Positions 16,603 to 24,551 of a stretch of 34,736 bases of DNA are shown here, one piece after another. Location: positions 1-34,736 of the forward strand of contig NZ_SLAP01000011.1 in NCBI RefSeq assembly GCF_007126775.1, given 5' to 3'. A program made the position numbers and the translations under genes. Each line of letters begins with the position of its first letter. The first letter of the stretch is position 1. Source of the DNA: Cecembia sp. (GTDB taxonomy: Bacteria; Bacteroidota; Bacteroidia; Cytophagales; Cyclobacteriaceae). The notes beneath the pieces are model-generated. The model saw nothing but the letters and a program-made list of their open reading frames with translations, was not told the origin of the DNA and searched no databases.

Positions 16603-17633
16603 TGGATCAGCAGGAAAAATTCATGCTTCGGGCTATAGAACTGGCAGAACTAGGCCGGCGAAAAGTAAGTCCCAACCCCATGGTAGGTTGTGTAATTGTA
16701 CATGAGGATCTAATTATAGGGGAAGGTTATCATGAAATCTATGGTGGACCTCATGCCGAGCCTAATGCGATCCATATGGTCAAAGACCAGACATTGTTAA
16801 AGGAATCTACCGTTTATGTCAGCCTCGAACCTTGTGCCCATTGGGGCAAAACGCCTCCCTGTGCAAATTTATTGACAGAAAAAGGAGTCAAAAAAGTAGT
16901 CATTGGCGCAGTAGACAGCAACCCCTTGGTAGGTGGTAGAGGCATTCAGATTCTTAAGGATGCCGGAATTGAAGTGGAAACAGGCCTGCTTGAAGACAAG
17001 GTTCGCGAACAAAACATTCGTTTTTTCACCTTTATGGAAAAAAAGCGGCCCTATATTATCCTTAAATGGGCAGAGACCAAAGATGGCTTTATTGCACGGG
17101 AAAATTATGATTCCAAATGGATCAGCAATCCATATAGCAGGCAACTGGTCCATAAATGGAGAGCCGAAGAGGATGCCATTATGGTAGGGACGCTTACAGC
17201 ACAGTACGACAATCCACAACTGAATGTAAGGAACTGGCAGGGTGAGCATCCCCTAAGGGTGGTAATTGACAGGAACCTGAGACTGAGCCCAGGACTCTAT
17301 TTGTTTGATAAAAGTGAAGCCACCCTTTGTTATAATCAGATCAAAAACCAATTAGCACACAATTTGGAAAAAGTCAAGCTAAAAGTAGGCTTTGAATTGG
17401 AGGAGGTATTTGAAGACCTGTATCAAAGAAAAATCCAAAGCATCATTGTAGAAGGTGGTGCCAAAATTCTCAATAAATTGATCGAAAAGGAACTTTGGGA
17501 TGAAGCCCGTGTTTTTACAGGTGATGTGAAATTTAAATCAGGAATTCCTGCCCCGCAAATAAAGGGGGCTTTAATTTCAGATACCATGATCATGGGAGAC
17601 AAGCTCTCCATCTGGAAACCAAATAACCCATAA
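16602..17633 (+). CDS. ribD: riboflavin biosynthesis deaminase/reductase RibD
   Basis: The bifunctional cytoplasmic enzyme deaminates and then reduces the pyrimidine intermediate of riboflavin synthesis. The start ATG overlaps the preceding stop (TAATG), giving 343 residues. The N-terminal deaminase has the zinc site H51-A-E53, C78 and C87 (HAEPNAI and PCAHWGKTPPC). The C-terminal reductase starts near residue 150 with RPYIILKWAETKDGFIA and contains SIIVEGGAKILN, the usual NADPH-site sequence. A longer reading frame from 16407 lacks family similarity in its first 65 residues and overlaps the lipoprotein gene, so I reject it. msrC follows after 3 bases. Confidence 0.95.
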   Translation: MDQQEKFMLRAIELAELGRRKVSPNPMVGCVIVHEDLIIGEGYHEIYGGPHAEPNAIHMVKDQTLLKESTVYVSLEPCAHWGKTPPCANLLTEKGVKKVVIGAVDSNPLVGGRGIQILKDAGIEVETGLLEDKVREQNIRFFTFMEKKRPYIILKWAETKDGFIARENYDSKWISNPYSRQLVHKWRAEEDAIMVGTLTAQYDNPQLNVRNWQGEHPLRVVIDRNLRLSPGLYLFDKSEATLCYNQIKNQLAHNLEKVKLKVGFELEEVFEDLYQRKIQSIIVEGGAKILNKLIEKELWDEARVFTGDVKFKSGIPAPQIKGALISDTMIMGDKLSIWKPNNP

Positions 17634-17636
17634 AAT

Positions 17637-18125
17637 ATGGCAGAATCTATTTACCTACCCAAAAATGCTTCCAAAACAGAAAAATACAAAGCTATCTTGC
17701 CTCAAATTGAAGCCTTAATCAGTTCAGAAACAGACCTTTATGCCAACCTAGCCAATGTCTCAGCAGTATTAAAAGAGGCTTTCAACTTTTTTTGGGTTGG
17801 TTTTTATTTGGTCAAAGAGGAAGAATTGGTATTGGGGCCTTTTCAGGGTCCATTGGCCTGCACAAGGATTACTTTTGGAAAAGGTGTTTGTGGAACAGCT
17901 TGGAAAGAAGAAAAAACCCAATTGGTGCCTGATGTAGAAGCTTTTCCAGGCCATATCGCATGTAGTTCTGCTTCAAAATCTGAAATTGTCATTCCAGGAA
18001 TAATCGATGGGAAAGTGTGGTGTGTTCTTGATGTGGACAGCGATCAATTGGATGATTTTGACCAAAATGACAAAATTTTCCTCGAAAAGCTAATGAATAT
18101 ATTGTCTAAGCAAGGAAAATCATAA
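17637..18125 (+). CDS. msrC: free methionine-(R)-sulfoxide reductase (GAF domain)
   Basis: A 162-residue cytoplasmic GAF-domain enzyme that reduces free methionine-(R)-sulfoxide. Three cysteines match the fRMsr family exactly in spacing: C75 (ACTRI), C85 (GVCGTAW) and C109 (HIACSSAS), at intervals of 10 and 24 residues. The family sequences EAFNFFWVGFYLV, PFQGPLACTRI, SKSEIVIP and VLDVDSDQLDDFD are also present. The gene lies 3 bases after ribD on the same strand and is probably part of that transcription unit. It is convergent with the channel gene. Confidence 0.93.
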   Translation: MAESIYLPKNASKTEKYKAILPQIEALISSETDLYANLANVSAVLKEAFNFFWVGFYLVKEEELVLGPFQGPLACTRITFGKGVCGTAWKEEKTQLVPDVEAFPGHIACSSASKSEIVIPGIIDGKVWCVLDVDSDQLDDFDQNDKIFLEKLMNILSKQGKS

Positions 18126-18214
18126 AATTGCCTTCAGTTGCCAAACGCGTATTTTAAGCGAATATGATTTTTCAGCAGGCCCAATTTTGACTTAAAAGTG
18201 ATGCACAAATTTTT

Positions 18215-20053
18215 TCAAGTAATCCTTCCCTTGCTCAAAACCAAGACCTGTTTGGTTCCTTCAAAATTACTAGCTTCCAATACTATATTTTTCTCACTGT
18301 CAACTGCGCCAAGAAAAATCATTTCATGGGCCGCCAAAAGTTTTTTGACCTCTTCCACATCCTTTAACAACTCAGATGAAATATGTTTACCAACTTCCAA
18401 CAAATTGAATTCAGAACCTTTCGAGAAAGCCAATTCTACAAAAATCTGTTCTAAGTTTTTCTGAAAAGCAAGTTGCGCGATGTATCTGGCAGAAAGTTTA
18501 TGGGAAAGGACAGTATTACAACCCAATAAATTGGTATTAAGCAATTGTTCCGTTACCGGATCACCCAAAATAGTAATGATTTTTTTCAAAAATTGAGAAT
18601 CTCCCTTATTTGCAGTTACAAGCAGCATAGTCAACCTAAACCCAAGCTCATTATCCAAATTGACTACGATGTTATCAAAATTTCCTACTTGGATCTTTTG
18701 CAATAGGTCTTCCGAAAAATAATCCGCCTTGGTTTCAAATACAAACTGCGACTCCTGAAGTACCTTCCTACTTTCCATATCAATAAAATCTTCTATGTTG
18801 TCCATTTTCCATGTGTCCCCGATAACACAGATTTTTTTACTGACTTCCTCATTTGGAGGAATAATATCCATCCTTTTCTCTAAAGTAATGGGAGTATTTA
18901 TCCGTTGATATTTAATATGCTTGACACTGTCAGTCAAAAATATAAACCAACAACCTGGACTAAACGACTCACCGAATGGACAGAGATGAATCTGGAAATT
19001 CCCGAGCACATCGGCTTTGGAAAAACCTATCAAAGTCCCACCCTTAAAGCTAAAAAGGAGCTGTTCAAAAGTTAGTTGATCGAACTTACTTATTTCCCCT
19101 AGCTGTTTGGGATTGATAAAATGAATGGTCGAACCATCGGATGACAAAATCTCAAAAAACACCTTATAATAAACAGGATCGACTTTGGCCCTGGCAATGA
19201 TACTCCCAATGACATCTCCGGGGGTAATTACTGCGAAAAGGTATCCGGACTTATAACCGGTCAGTTCCATTGCAATTCTTCGGGCATCTTGGTGACTGGA
19301 AAGTTCAATAGAACATTTGATTGGGATTCCTTTTTCCTGCTTGTCCTTTAAGTGATTCAAAAATGGAACATTATTGGTCAGGTTAGTCAGTATTTTAAGG
19401 TTGAAATTGTCTGATTCAAATGAATCATCAAAATCATCAGGACTTAAGAGGACCAAAGCCTTGGCAAGATGAATGGAAAGCCTATCAAAAGTCCGAATAG
19501 ACATGACATCACCCTGCCGGATACAAATATCCAGATTATTCCAGCGACTTTGATCAAATTGTGCCCGGAACGTAAGCACTTTGGAAGGTTCATGAAAAAG
19601 TAAAACCACATCCTCCAATATCCCTTTTTCCCTGGCCATGATATTTATTTGGTCCAAGATCATCAGTAGTTTGATATTGTAATTTACAAAAAGGATATGG
19701 CCACTTTTTTTGTAGGGAAGAGAGCCGCTTTTAATGTTTTCGATCAACTTGATCAGCGCCGCAGATAGAACAGAAATTATAAAAGAGAAAAGGACAAGCC
19801 CTATAATTACCTGTGCCAGTCCTACGACAAACTGGACAGGACCCTTGGTATCTGCAAAATTGGCAGGGTCTGCAAAAATTTTATAGCTTCTGGGTAGCCC
19901 TCCTAAAAAAGGAGAGAGCGAAAATATTACTATGGCACTTGTAATAAAAATGGCAATTAACTGAATCCAAATTGGGGCCAAAGCAAACCTTTCCGAAGAC
20001 ATGAACCGTCTTATTTTACGGAAAAAAAATCTGGTTTTATCGATGAAAGACAA
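18215..20053 (-). CDS. CASTOR/POLLUX-like ion channel protein
   Basis: A 612-residue membrane protein. Residues about 27-50 and 75-98 form two hydrophobic segments bracketing a pore-like loop. The cytoplasmic part after residue 115 is a Rossmann/RCK-like double domain, beginning HILFVNYNIKLLMILDQI and with ALVLLSPDDFDDSFESDNFN. The layout matches CASTOR/POLLUX/SYM8-type channels, which gate K+ or Ca2+ passage through RCK domains. The presumed filter reads ADPANFAD instead of the plant ADSGNH type, so selectivity is uncertain. The start is TTG (20053); an in-frame ATG at 20002 would remove 17 residues. Domain assignment is by pattern only. Confidence 0.75.
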   Translation of the reverse strand: MSFIDKTRFFFRKIRRFMSSERFALAPIWIQLIAIFITSAIVIFSLSPFLGGLPRSYKIFADPANFADTKGPVQFVVGLAQVIIGLVLFSFIISVLSAALIKLIENIKSGSLPYKKSGHILFVNYNIKLLMILDQINIMAREKGILEDVVLLFHEPSKVLTFRAQFDQSRWNNLDICIRQGDVMSIRTFDRLSIHLAKALVLLSPDDFDDSFESDNFNLKILTNLTNNVPFLNHLKDKQEKGIPIKCSIELSSHQDARRIAMELTGYKSGYLFAVITPGDVIGSIIARAKVDPVYYKVFFEILSSDGSTIHFINPKQLGEISKFDQLTFEQLLFSFKGGTLIGFSKADVLGNFQIHLCPFGESFSPGCWFIFLTDSVKHIKYQRINTPITLEKRMDIIPPNEEVSKKICVIGDTWKMDNIEDFIDMESRKVLQESQFVFETKADYFSEDLLQKIQVGNFDNIVVNLDNELGFRLTMLLVTANKGDSQFLKKIITILGDPVTEQLLNTNLLGCNTVLSHKLSARYIAQLAFQKNLEQIFVELAFSKGSEFNLLEVGKHISSELLKDVEEVKKLLAAHEMIFLGAVDSEKNIVLEASNFEGTKQVLVLSKGRIT

Positions 20054-20369
20054 TTTCGAGCTATTTTATTTTATTAAATATAGGAATACTAAAGTAAACT
20101 TTCGGTTTTCTAAAAAAAATATGGCACTACTAGGAAAAAAGCCCCATCCAATTTGTAAACCATACCCTTCATGTGCTTTTCTCAGGTAATAATAGGCGGT
20201 AACACTGCATTAAGGTTTGAAATTATGATCTCAAAATAAAAGCTGGAAAAGTCTGTTATGTTCTAGATGAGTACAATAAGGAATTGGAGAATATTGACCC
20301 CAAATCCAAGATGTATATGGAAACGCTAATTGAAAGCTTGAATATGTTGATTTTGAGCTAAAGCTAAAG
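20054..20369. other. intergenic strip with a coding remnant
   Basis: No complete gene is visible. On the plus strand, an open frame without a start runs from 20221 to the TAA at 20359-20361 and reads DLKIKAGKVCYVLDEYNKEL, then ENIDPKSKMYMETLIESLNM and LILS. The product is protein-like and not recognisable. It is preceded by a stop in the same frame, so it is a probable gene fragment. Confidence 0.3.
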
Positions 20370-20591
20370 CTATTTTGCTTTCTGAATGGTTCTGACGTAC
20401 AAATCTTCCACCTTCTTCCTTGCCCATTCGGTTTTTCTTAAAAACTTGAGACTTGAATTGATGGAAGGATCATATTGAAAGCAACGGATTGGGATGCGGT
20501 TCCCCAATTCCTCCCAACCATAATAATCGGCCAGATATTCCAAAACATCTACCAAACGGACACCATGCAAAGGGTTATTGAGCTGCTTCAT
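20370..20591 (-). CDS. VF530 family DNA-binding protein (DUF2132)
   Basis: A 73-residue protein with the complete family signature: [61 protein letters not shown] over residues 5-64. Structures of this family show a small four-helix DNA-binding fold of unknown role. The length is as expected. It lies 30 bases after the LOG-family gene on the same strand and may be co-transcribed. Confidence 0.88.
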   Translation of the reverse strand: MKQLNNPLHGVRLVDVLEYLADYYGWEELGNRIPIRCFQYDPSINSSLKFLRKTEWARKKVEDLYVRTIQKAK

Positions 20592-20621
20592 TTACTTAAG
20601 TATTCAATAATAAAAAAGAAA

Positions 20622-21194
20622 TCATTTTACCTCCCATTTTTCAATATATGTTGGCTCAAAAGCAGTCATTTTTTCAAGAATTTCAGTTGGGTTATCTTCT
20701 ACAACAAGTAAATCCAGTTGGGCTTGGTGAAGGAATCCTTCACGTACAGCATGCTTTAAAAACTTTAAAAGACTGTCATAATACCCATTCACGTTATAAA
20801 GCGCCAGTGGTTTACGGATATAAGCCAATTGGTTAAGGGTCATAATCTCAAACAATTCTTCAAAGGTTCCAATCCCACCTGGCATAGCAATAAACCCATC
20901 TCCTCTTTCTGCCATCAACCATTTGCGGTCCCGCATGGTCTCTACCACGGTCAATTCAGTACAACCCTGATGTGCCACTTCGATGTCAACAAGTTTTTGG
21001 GGAATAATACCATACACATTTTTTCCTGCTTTCAGCATAGCATCGGCAAGCACCCCCATTAAACCTACATTTCCTGCACCATATACCAATGACATGTCTC
21101 TTTTAATCATTTCATTGGCAAGCGCCTGCGCTGCTTCTGTGTAAACTGGGTTTTTACCCTTATTGGAGCCGCAATAAACTGTGATTTTTTTCAT
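20622..21194 (-). CDS. LOG-family nucleotide hydrolase (TIGR00730)
   Basis: The 190-residue cytoplasmic protein has the two family signatures: GSNKGKNPVYTEAA at the N terminus and the catalytic loop PGGIGTFEELFEIMTLNQL near residues 100-118. LONELY GUY-type proteins hydrolyse cytokinin riboside 5'-monophosphates in plants. The bacterial members have mixed nucleotide-monophosphate roles. I chose the ATG at 21194 (MKKITVYCGS), where the family's first beta strand starts. A TTG-initiated extension of 17 residues upstream has no family counterpart. A VF530-type gene follows. Confidence 0.88.
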   Translation of the reverse strand: MKKITVYCGSNKGKNPVYTEAAQALANEMIKRDMSLVYGAGNVGLMGVLADAMLKAGKNVYGIIPQKLVDIEVAHQGCTELTVVETMRDRKWLMAERGDGFIAMPGGIGTFEELFEIMTLNQLAYIRKPLALYNVNGYYDSLLKFLKHAVREGFLHQAQLDLLVVEDNPTEILEKMTAFEPTYIEKWEVK

Positions 21195-21314
21195 TCTTAA
21201 ATTTAAAAAAGTTTGACGATCAGCCCTAAAAAAAAAAGAGCTCATCCCAAGATTTTTAGACTTTCATGTCAAAACTTGAGAATAAACTCTACAATGGAAG
21301 CTTTATAGCAAAGA

Positions 21315-21905
21315 CTAAACAGTCTTTTGATTCAGGGCGTCTACCAATTCTCTTTTCAATTTTCTTTCCCTATCCAAAGTGTTTTTTCTATGCTGATCAA
21401 ACTCCTCTCTTGTTTCTTCCAAATCCTTTCTGGCTTTGGAAATCACCTTATGGCTTTGACTATATTGGAAAAGGAAAAATAGAAATGCTCCCAAAAGAAT
21501 GGCCACTAAAGTCCACATAAAACTATTATAGGCAGCTTTATGAACAGGTAATCCAAGAAAAGTAAAACTATCACGTGCTTCTTCTGCACTGACTAATTGC
21601 TCTTCTAAAGCCGCCATTTGTTCCTTCAATCCAGCAATATCTGCCTGCCTCGACTTAAGATCCTGTTTTAATGTCACCAAGTCATCTTTAAACACATTCA
21701 GAGAGTCCGTCACATTTTGACGAATCTTCTCAAGATGCGCTTTCTTGACTACTTTATATTCCTGGTAATTGTTAGAAATACTGTTGAGGTAATCAAACTG
21801 ACTGTTGATGGTACCACTGTTTAATGAACCGGTTTGTTCTTGTGCAAAGACAAAACCTGAAAAACAGAAAAATGTAAAAAGGGCGGTAAACAAGTTCTTT
21901 CTCAT
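21315..21905 (-). CDS. coiled-coil membrane protein, hypothetical
   Basis: A 196-residue protein with a signal peptide (MRKNLFTALFTFFCFSGFVFAQ). It has a coiled-coil region (residues about 55-110, DSLNVFKDDLVTLKQDLKS and so on), one transmembrane segment (about residues 130-147, MWTLVAILLGAFLFFLFQY) and a second charged coiled coil (VISKARKDLEETREEFDQHRKNTLD). Such proteins occur in Bacteroidota and are sometimes annotated as tRNA (guanine-N1)-methyltransferase-like. I see no methyltransferase motif, so I give no function. Confidence 0.7.
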   Translation of the reverse strand: MRKNLFTALFTFFCFSGFVFAQEQTGSLNSGTINSQFDYLNSISNNYQEYKVVKKAHLEKIRQNVTDSLNVFKDDLVTLKQDLKSRQADIAGLKEQMAALEEQLVSAEEARDSFTFLGLPVHKAAYNSFMWTLVAILLGAFLFFLFQYSQSHKVISKARKDLEETREEFDQHRKNTLDRERKLKRELVDALNQKTV

Positions 21906-22292
21906 CGGTTATAGGTAAATTTGTACTTATCTTACTTAAAATATTTTGGAATCAGTTCTAATGCCGACTAGTAACAATAAATATGCCCAAATTGCCTGAT
22001 TTAAGCAAAAAATTAATCAAAAAAGATGCCTTTTATATAGATTTTGTTTCACTGTAAAGCCAAAAATCTACTATTTTTTAGGATGAAAATACCTTATATA
22101 TTAATAAATATATTTTAATTATAAATATATTTATATATACTACTTCTCATTTCAGGTATTTTTTTGATTTTAGAATTTAAAATTTTGTTTTTCGACCCAA
22201 TTTACCTACTGATATTCCTTTAAAATTGAAGTTTACAAGGTTTTATTGAAGAATTTGTAAATTGTTAACACATTCCAAGCAAATTAAAGCAC
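21906..22292. other. AT-rich intergenic region
   Basis: This strip has no coding frame of note. Positions 22094-22139 are made of A and T only, including two copies of the palindromic AAATATATTT. It probably holds the promoters of the two flanking genes, one on each side, and could be a curved or easily melted segment. Confidence 0.4.
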
Positions 22293-22676
22293 ATGACAAA
22301 TCCCTTATTCTTGGATTTAGCAGATTACTTCTTTATGGTATTTCATTCCGCATTGATTCTGTTCAATCTATTCGCATGGGTGTGGAAGCCTTTGAGGGTA
22401 TGGCATCTTTGGACCATTTCTCTCACTTTTGCCTCCTGGGTAGTTCTGGGGATATGGTACGGGTGGGGCTACTGTCCGCTTACAGATTGGCATTGGGAGG
22501 TCCTTCGCCAAAAAGGGTTTGAAAATTTACCGAATTCCTACATAAGCTATTTACTTCAACGCATCCTGAAAATCCATATTTCAGCAAAAACTGTGGATAC
22601 CCTGACCCTATCTTTGGCTTTATTGGCACTAGTATTGTCTATATGGGTAAATTTTGGTAAAAAAAACAAAGTCTGA
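22293..22676 (+). CDS. DUF2784 family membrane protein
   Basis: A 127-residue inner-membrane protein with three or four hydrophobic segments. It shows the DUF2784 pattern: a helix with FFMVFHSALILFNLFAW, then CPLTDWHWEVLRQKG (residues 63-77) and a C-terminal helix. Family function is unknown. It is encoded alone, upstream of the tRNA-like pair. Confidence 0.8.
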   Translation: MTNPLFLDLADYFFMVFHSALILFNLFAWVWKPLRVWHLWTISLTFASWVVLGIWYGWGYCPLTDWHWEVLRQKGFENLPNSYISYLLQRILKIHISAKTVDTLTLSLALLALVLSIWVNFGKKNKV

Positions 22677-22882
22677 GGGTATATCGAATATAGTTTTGCC
22701 AAATTTGTTTAAAAAAAGACTCCTATTTTTTACCATATCAATTCATTTTGAAAACCAAATACGAAAAGTTGTTATAAAATTTTCAATCCCAAGGTAGGAT
22801 TCGGGAATTATTTTTCATTTTAATCAAAAAAGTTATTATAAATTATTTATTATGTAAATTTTAATCATTTTTATTGAAAATA

Positions 22883-22913
22883 TTTTAACATATTAGATGT
22901 TTTATTAACTTTG
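22883..22913 (+). promoter_or_regulatory. candidate promoter of the tRNA-like pair
   Basis: TAACTTTG at 22906-22913 matches the Bacteroidota -7 consensus TAnnTTTG. TTTT at 22883-22886, with a 19-base spacer, is a partial match to the -33 TTTG box. A start site about 7 bases further would leave a leader of roughly 25 bases before the RNA. Confidence 0.5.
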
Positions 22914-22946
22914 ATACATCAATAAAGACAAAAGGTCTTAAAACAT

Positions 22947-23071
22947 TGTAGGATGTTGAAATTGGCAGACAAGCCCTCCTGTCTCGGGGGTGGAGATATT
23001 GGGATAAAGCGAACATGGAGCTCGTGTTCTTGCCTAACTACTCCGTGGAGGTTCGAGTCCTTCTCCTACAG
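22947..23071 (+). tRNA. tRNA-like gene, anticodon GUC, 56-nt variable arm (copy 1)
   Basis: A cloverleaf can be drawn by eye. The acceptor stem is TGTAGGA/TCCTACA (7 perfect pairs), followed by G73 at 23071 and no encoded CCA. The D stem is TTG/CAA with an 11-nt loop AAATTGGCAGA (G18-G19 present) and G26. The anticodon stem is CCCTC/GGGGG with the 7-nt loop CTGTCTC, anticodon GTC at 22981-22983. The T stem is GGAGG/CCTTC with loop TTCGAGT. The variable region is 22991-23046 (56 nt), several times that of class II tRNAs. It folds as TGGAG/CTCCG, an inner TGG/CTA stem, and a terminal GAACA/TGTTC hairpin. The D arm resembles tRNA-Leu, but anticodon, G73, C38 and G2-C71 match aspartate identity. 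The exact function is unknown; I am confident in the fold, less in the amino acid. Confidence 0.75.
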
Positions 23072-23124
23072 CACCAAATAATACCGATCTGGCACACGGC
23101 CTGAAATCATTGAAAATTTTATCC

Positions 23125-23249
23125 TGTAGGATGTTGAAACTGGCAGACAAGCCCTCCTGTCTCGGGGGTGGGGATATCGGAATAAAGCGAACATGGAGCT
23201 CGTGTTCTTGCCTAACTGCCCCGTGGAGGTTCGAATCCTTCTCCTACAG
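23125..23249 (+). tRNA. tRNA-like gene, anticodon GUC, 56-nt variable arm (copy 2)
   Basis: This copy begins 53 bases after copy 1 and has the same length and fold, with anticodon GTC at 23159-23161 and G73 at 23249. It differs from copy 1 at seven of 124 positions. Two pairs of changes are compensatory in the variable arm: A-T at 22994/23042 becomes G-C, and T-A at 23000/23040 becomes C-G. The other three fall in the D loop (T to C), the T loop (position 59, G to A) and an internal loop of the arm (G to A). No stem is damaged. The DNA flanking the two copies is unrelated, so the repeat ends exactly at the acceptor stem plus GC. Confidence 0.75.
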
Positions 23250-23280
23250 CTGGTTATTTTGGGTTTATTGTTAATTGACT

Positions 23281-23312
23281 AAAGCTGTGAGAATGTATTT
23301 CACAGCTTTTTT
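23281..23312 (+). terminator. intrinsic terminator of the tRNA-like pair
   Basis: AAAGCTGTGA, loop GAATGTATT, TCACAGCTTTTTT. A 10-bp perfect stem runs into a T tract 32 bases after copy 2. In the opposite sense the stem has only a short T run and lies past the permease gene, so it may also help end that gene. Confidence 0.9.
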
Positions 23313-23315
23313 ATT

Positions 23316-24539
23316 TCAGAGCTCATTCGATTTAACACTTGCTGCTATCAATGCAGGCCTATATGCGGCGATAAAAGTAATAGCTATTACAGCCATACTG
23401 GTCCATAGAAAATCTGTCCAAACCATTTTTACCGGATAATTTTCAATAACTGAGGAAGCAATACCCAAGGAAACCATCCCAAAAGTATCCTGTGCCCATA
23501 CCAGTAAAAAACCTAAAATAAGTCCTATTGCAGCTCCAGTAAAAGCGATTATTGCCCCTTGTTTGATATATATGCTTTTAATAAGGCCCTTCTTGGCCCC
23601 AATAGCCAGGAGAATTGCCGTATCCCTTCTCTTTTCGATAGCCATCATGGATAAGGAAAAGAAGATGTTGAAAGATGCTACCGCAAGGATAAAACTGAGT
23701 GTAATGAAAACAAATAGCTTTTCAATTTTAATGGTTCTAAGTAAACCGGCATGCTGTTCATCTGTGTCTTTCACACTGAATTCACCACCCAAATGATCCC
23801 GTAATTTTCTTTTTACCTTCTGAATGGAATGGTTTTCAGCTACTTTTATTTCAAGAGAAGTCCTTTTTTCCCCATAATTCAGGAGCTTGGAAACAAAATC
23901 TAAAGGAGCGATAATATAATTGTCATCAAACTCTTTATCCACACTGAAAAATGCCGAGGGCCGGAGAACATTGCTATTATACATTTGGGAAGGATCAATC
24001 GTTCCCGCAGATCTTGGCGCTTTTGGATAAAAGACTTGCAGCATTTCGAATTCATTATCCAAATCCATAGAAAGAAAAAATCCAACCCCTCTACCTACGA
24101 TTGCTTTTGGCTGTAAATCAGTTCCAAGACTCAAGTCACCCCATACATACCCCCTTCCAAACCTTTCATGATCTAGATAATTTCCTGAAACACCCTTAAG
24201 TCTAGCCAAATGCTGAAAATCCCTGTATTTGAAAAGGGCATTGTCTTCAATCACCTCTGTTACGACTTCCACCCCTTCCAGCTCTTGAATAGACCGAAGC
24301 CAGGCTTCATCTACAGAAAAAGATTTACCCAAAGTTGCCTCCACTTTCAGTTCCGCATCAAAAGAGGCGTAAAGTGAGCGAACCAAATCTTCCAGTCCAT
24401 TGAAAACAGACAAAACCACCACCAAAGCCATGGTTCCCACCGCTACTCCTATCATTGAAATCCTGGATAGGACGGTGATGAAATTCCGTTTCTTTTTACT
24501 CCGGAAATATCGGGATGCTATGAAAAAGGAAAGATTCAA
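23316..24539 (-). CDS. ABC transporter permease, LolC/LolE type
   Basis: A 407-residue inner-membrane permease of the FtsX/MacB superfamily. The N-terminal anchor segment follows the basic start (FIASRYFRSKKKRNFITVLSRISMIGVAVGTMALVVVLSVFNG), which is the typical lipoprotein-releasing LolC/E opening. A large periplasmic domain (residues about 45-260) separates it from the three C-terminal membrane segments, with the FtsX signature near LFVFITLSFILAVASFNIFFSLSMMAIEKRRDTAILLAIGAKK. It likely extracts lipoproteins with a LolD ATPase encoded elsewhere. It follows rbfA by 12 bases on the same strand. Confidence 0.9.
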   Translation of the reverse strand: MNLSFFIASRYFRSKKKRNFITVLSRISMIGVAVGTMALVVVLSVFNGLEDLVRSLYASFDAELKVEATLGKSFSVDEAWLRSIQELEGVEVVTEVIEDNALFKYRDFQHLARLKGVSGNYLDHERFGRGYVWGDLSLGTDLQPKAIVGRGVGFFLSMDLDNEFEMLQVFYPKAPRSAGTIDPSQMYNSNVLRPSAFFSVDKEFDDNYIIAPLDFVSKLLNYGEKRTSLEIKVAENHSIQKVKRKLRDHLGGEFSVKDTDEQHAGLLRTIKIEKLFVFITLSFILAVASFNIFFSLSMMAIEKRRDTAILLAIGAKKGLIKSIYIKQGAIIAFTGAAIGLILGFLLVWAQDTFGMVSLGIASSVIENYPVKMVWTDFLWTSMAVIAITFIAAYRPALIAASVKSNEL

Positions 24540-24551
24540 TGGAATTTTATA

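Noticed and set aside
22947-23071. Group I or other intron interrupting a normal tRNA
   Set aside because: The insert sits between the anticodon stem and T stem, not in the anticodon loop, and is only 56 nt. Group I introns are several times larger and carry conserved P/Q/R/S elements, which are absent.
23015-23104. Short ORF starting in the variable arm of each tRNA-like copy (MELVFLPN...), suggesting a tmRNA-like tag
   Set aside because: All three substitutions between the copies inside the shared part change the amino acid (Y/C, S/P, V/I), and the frame runs through the T arm into unrelated flanking DNA. The compensatory changes are explained by RNA pairing.
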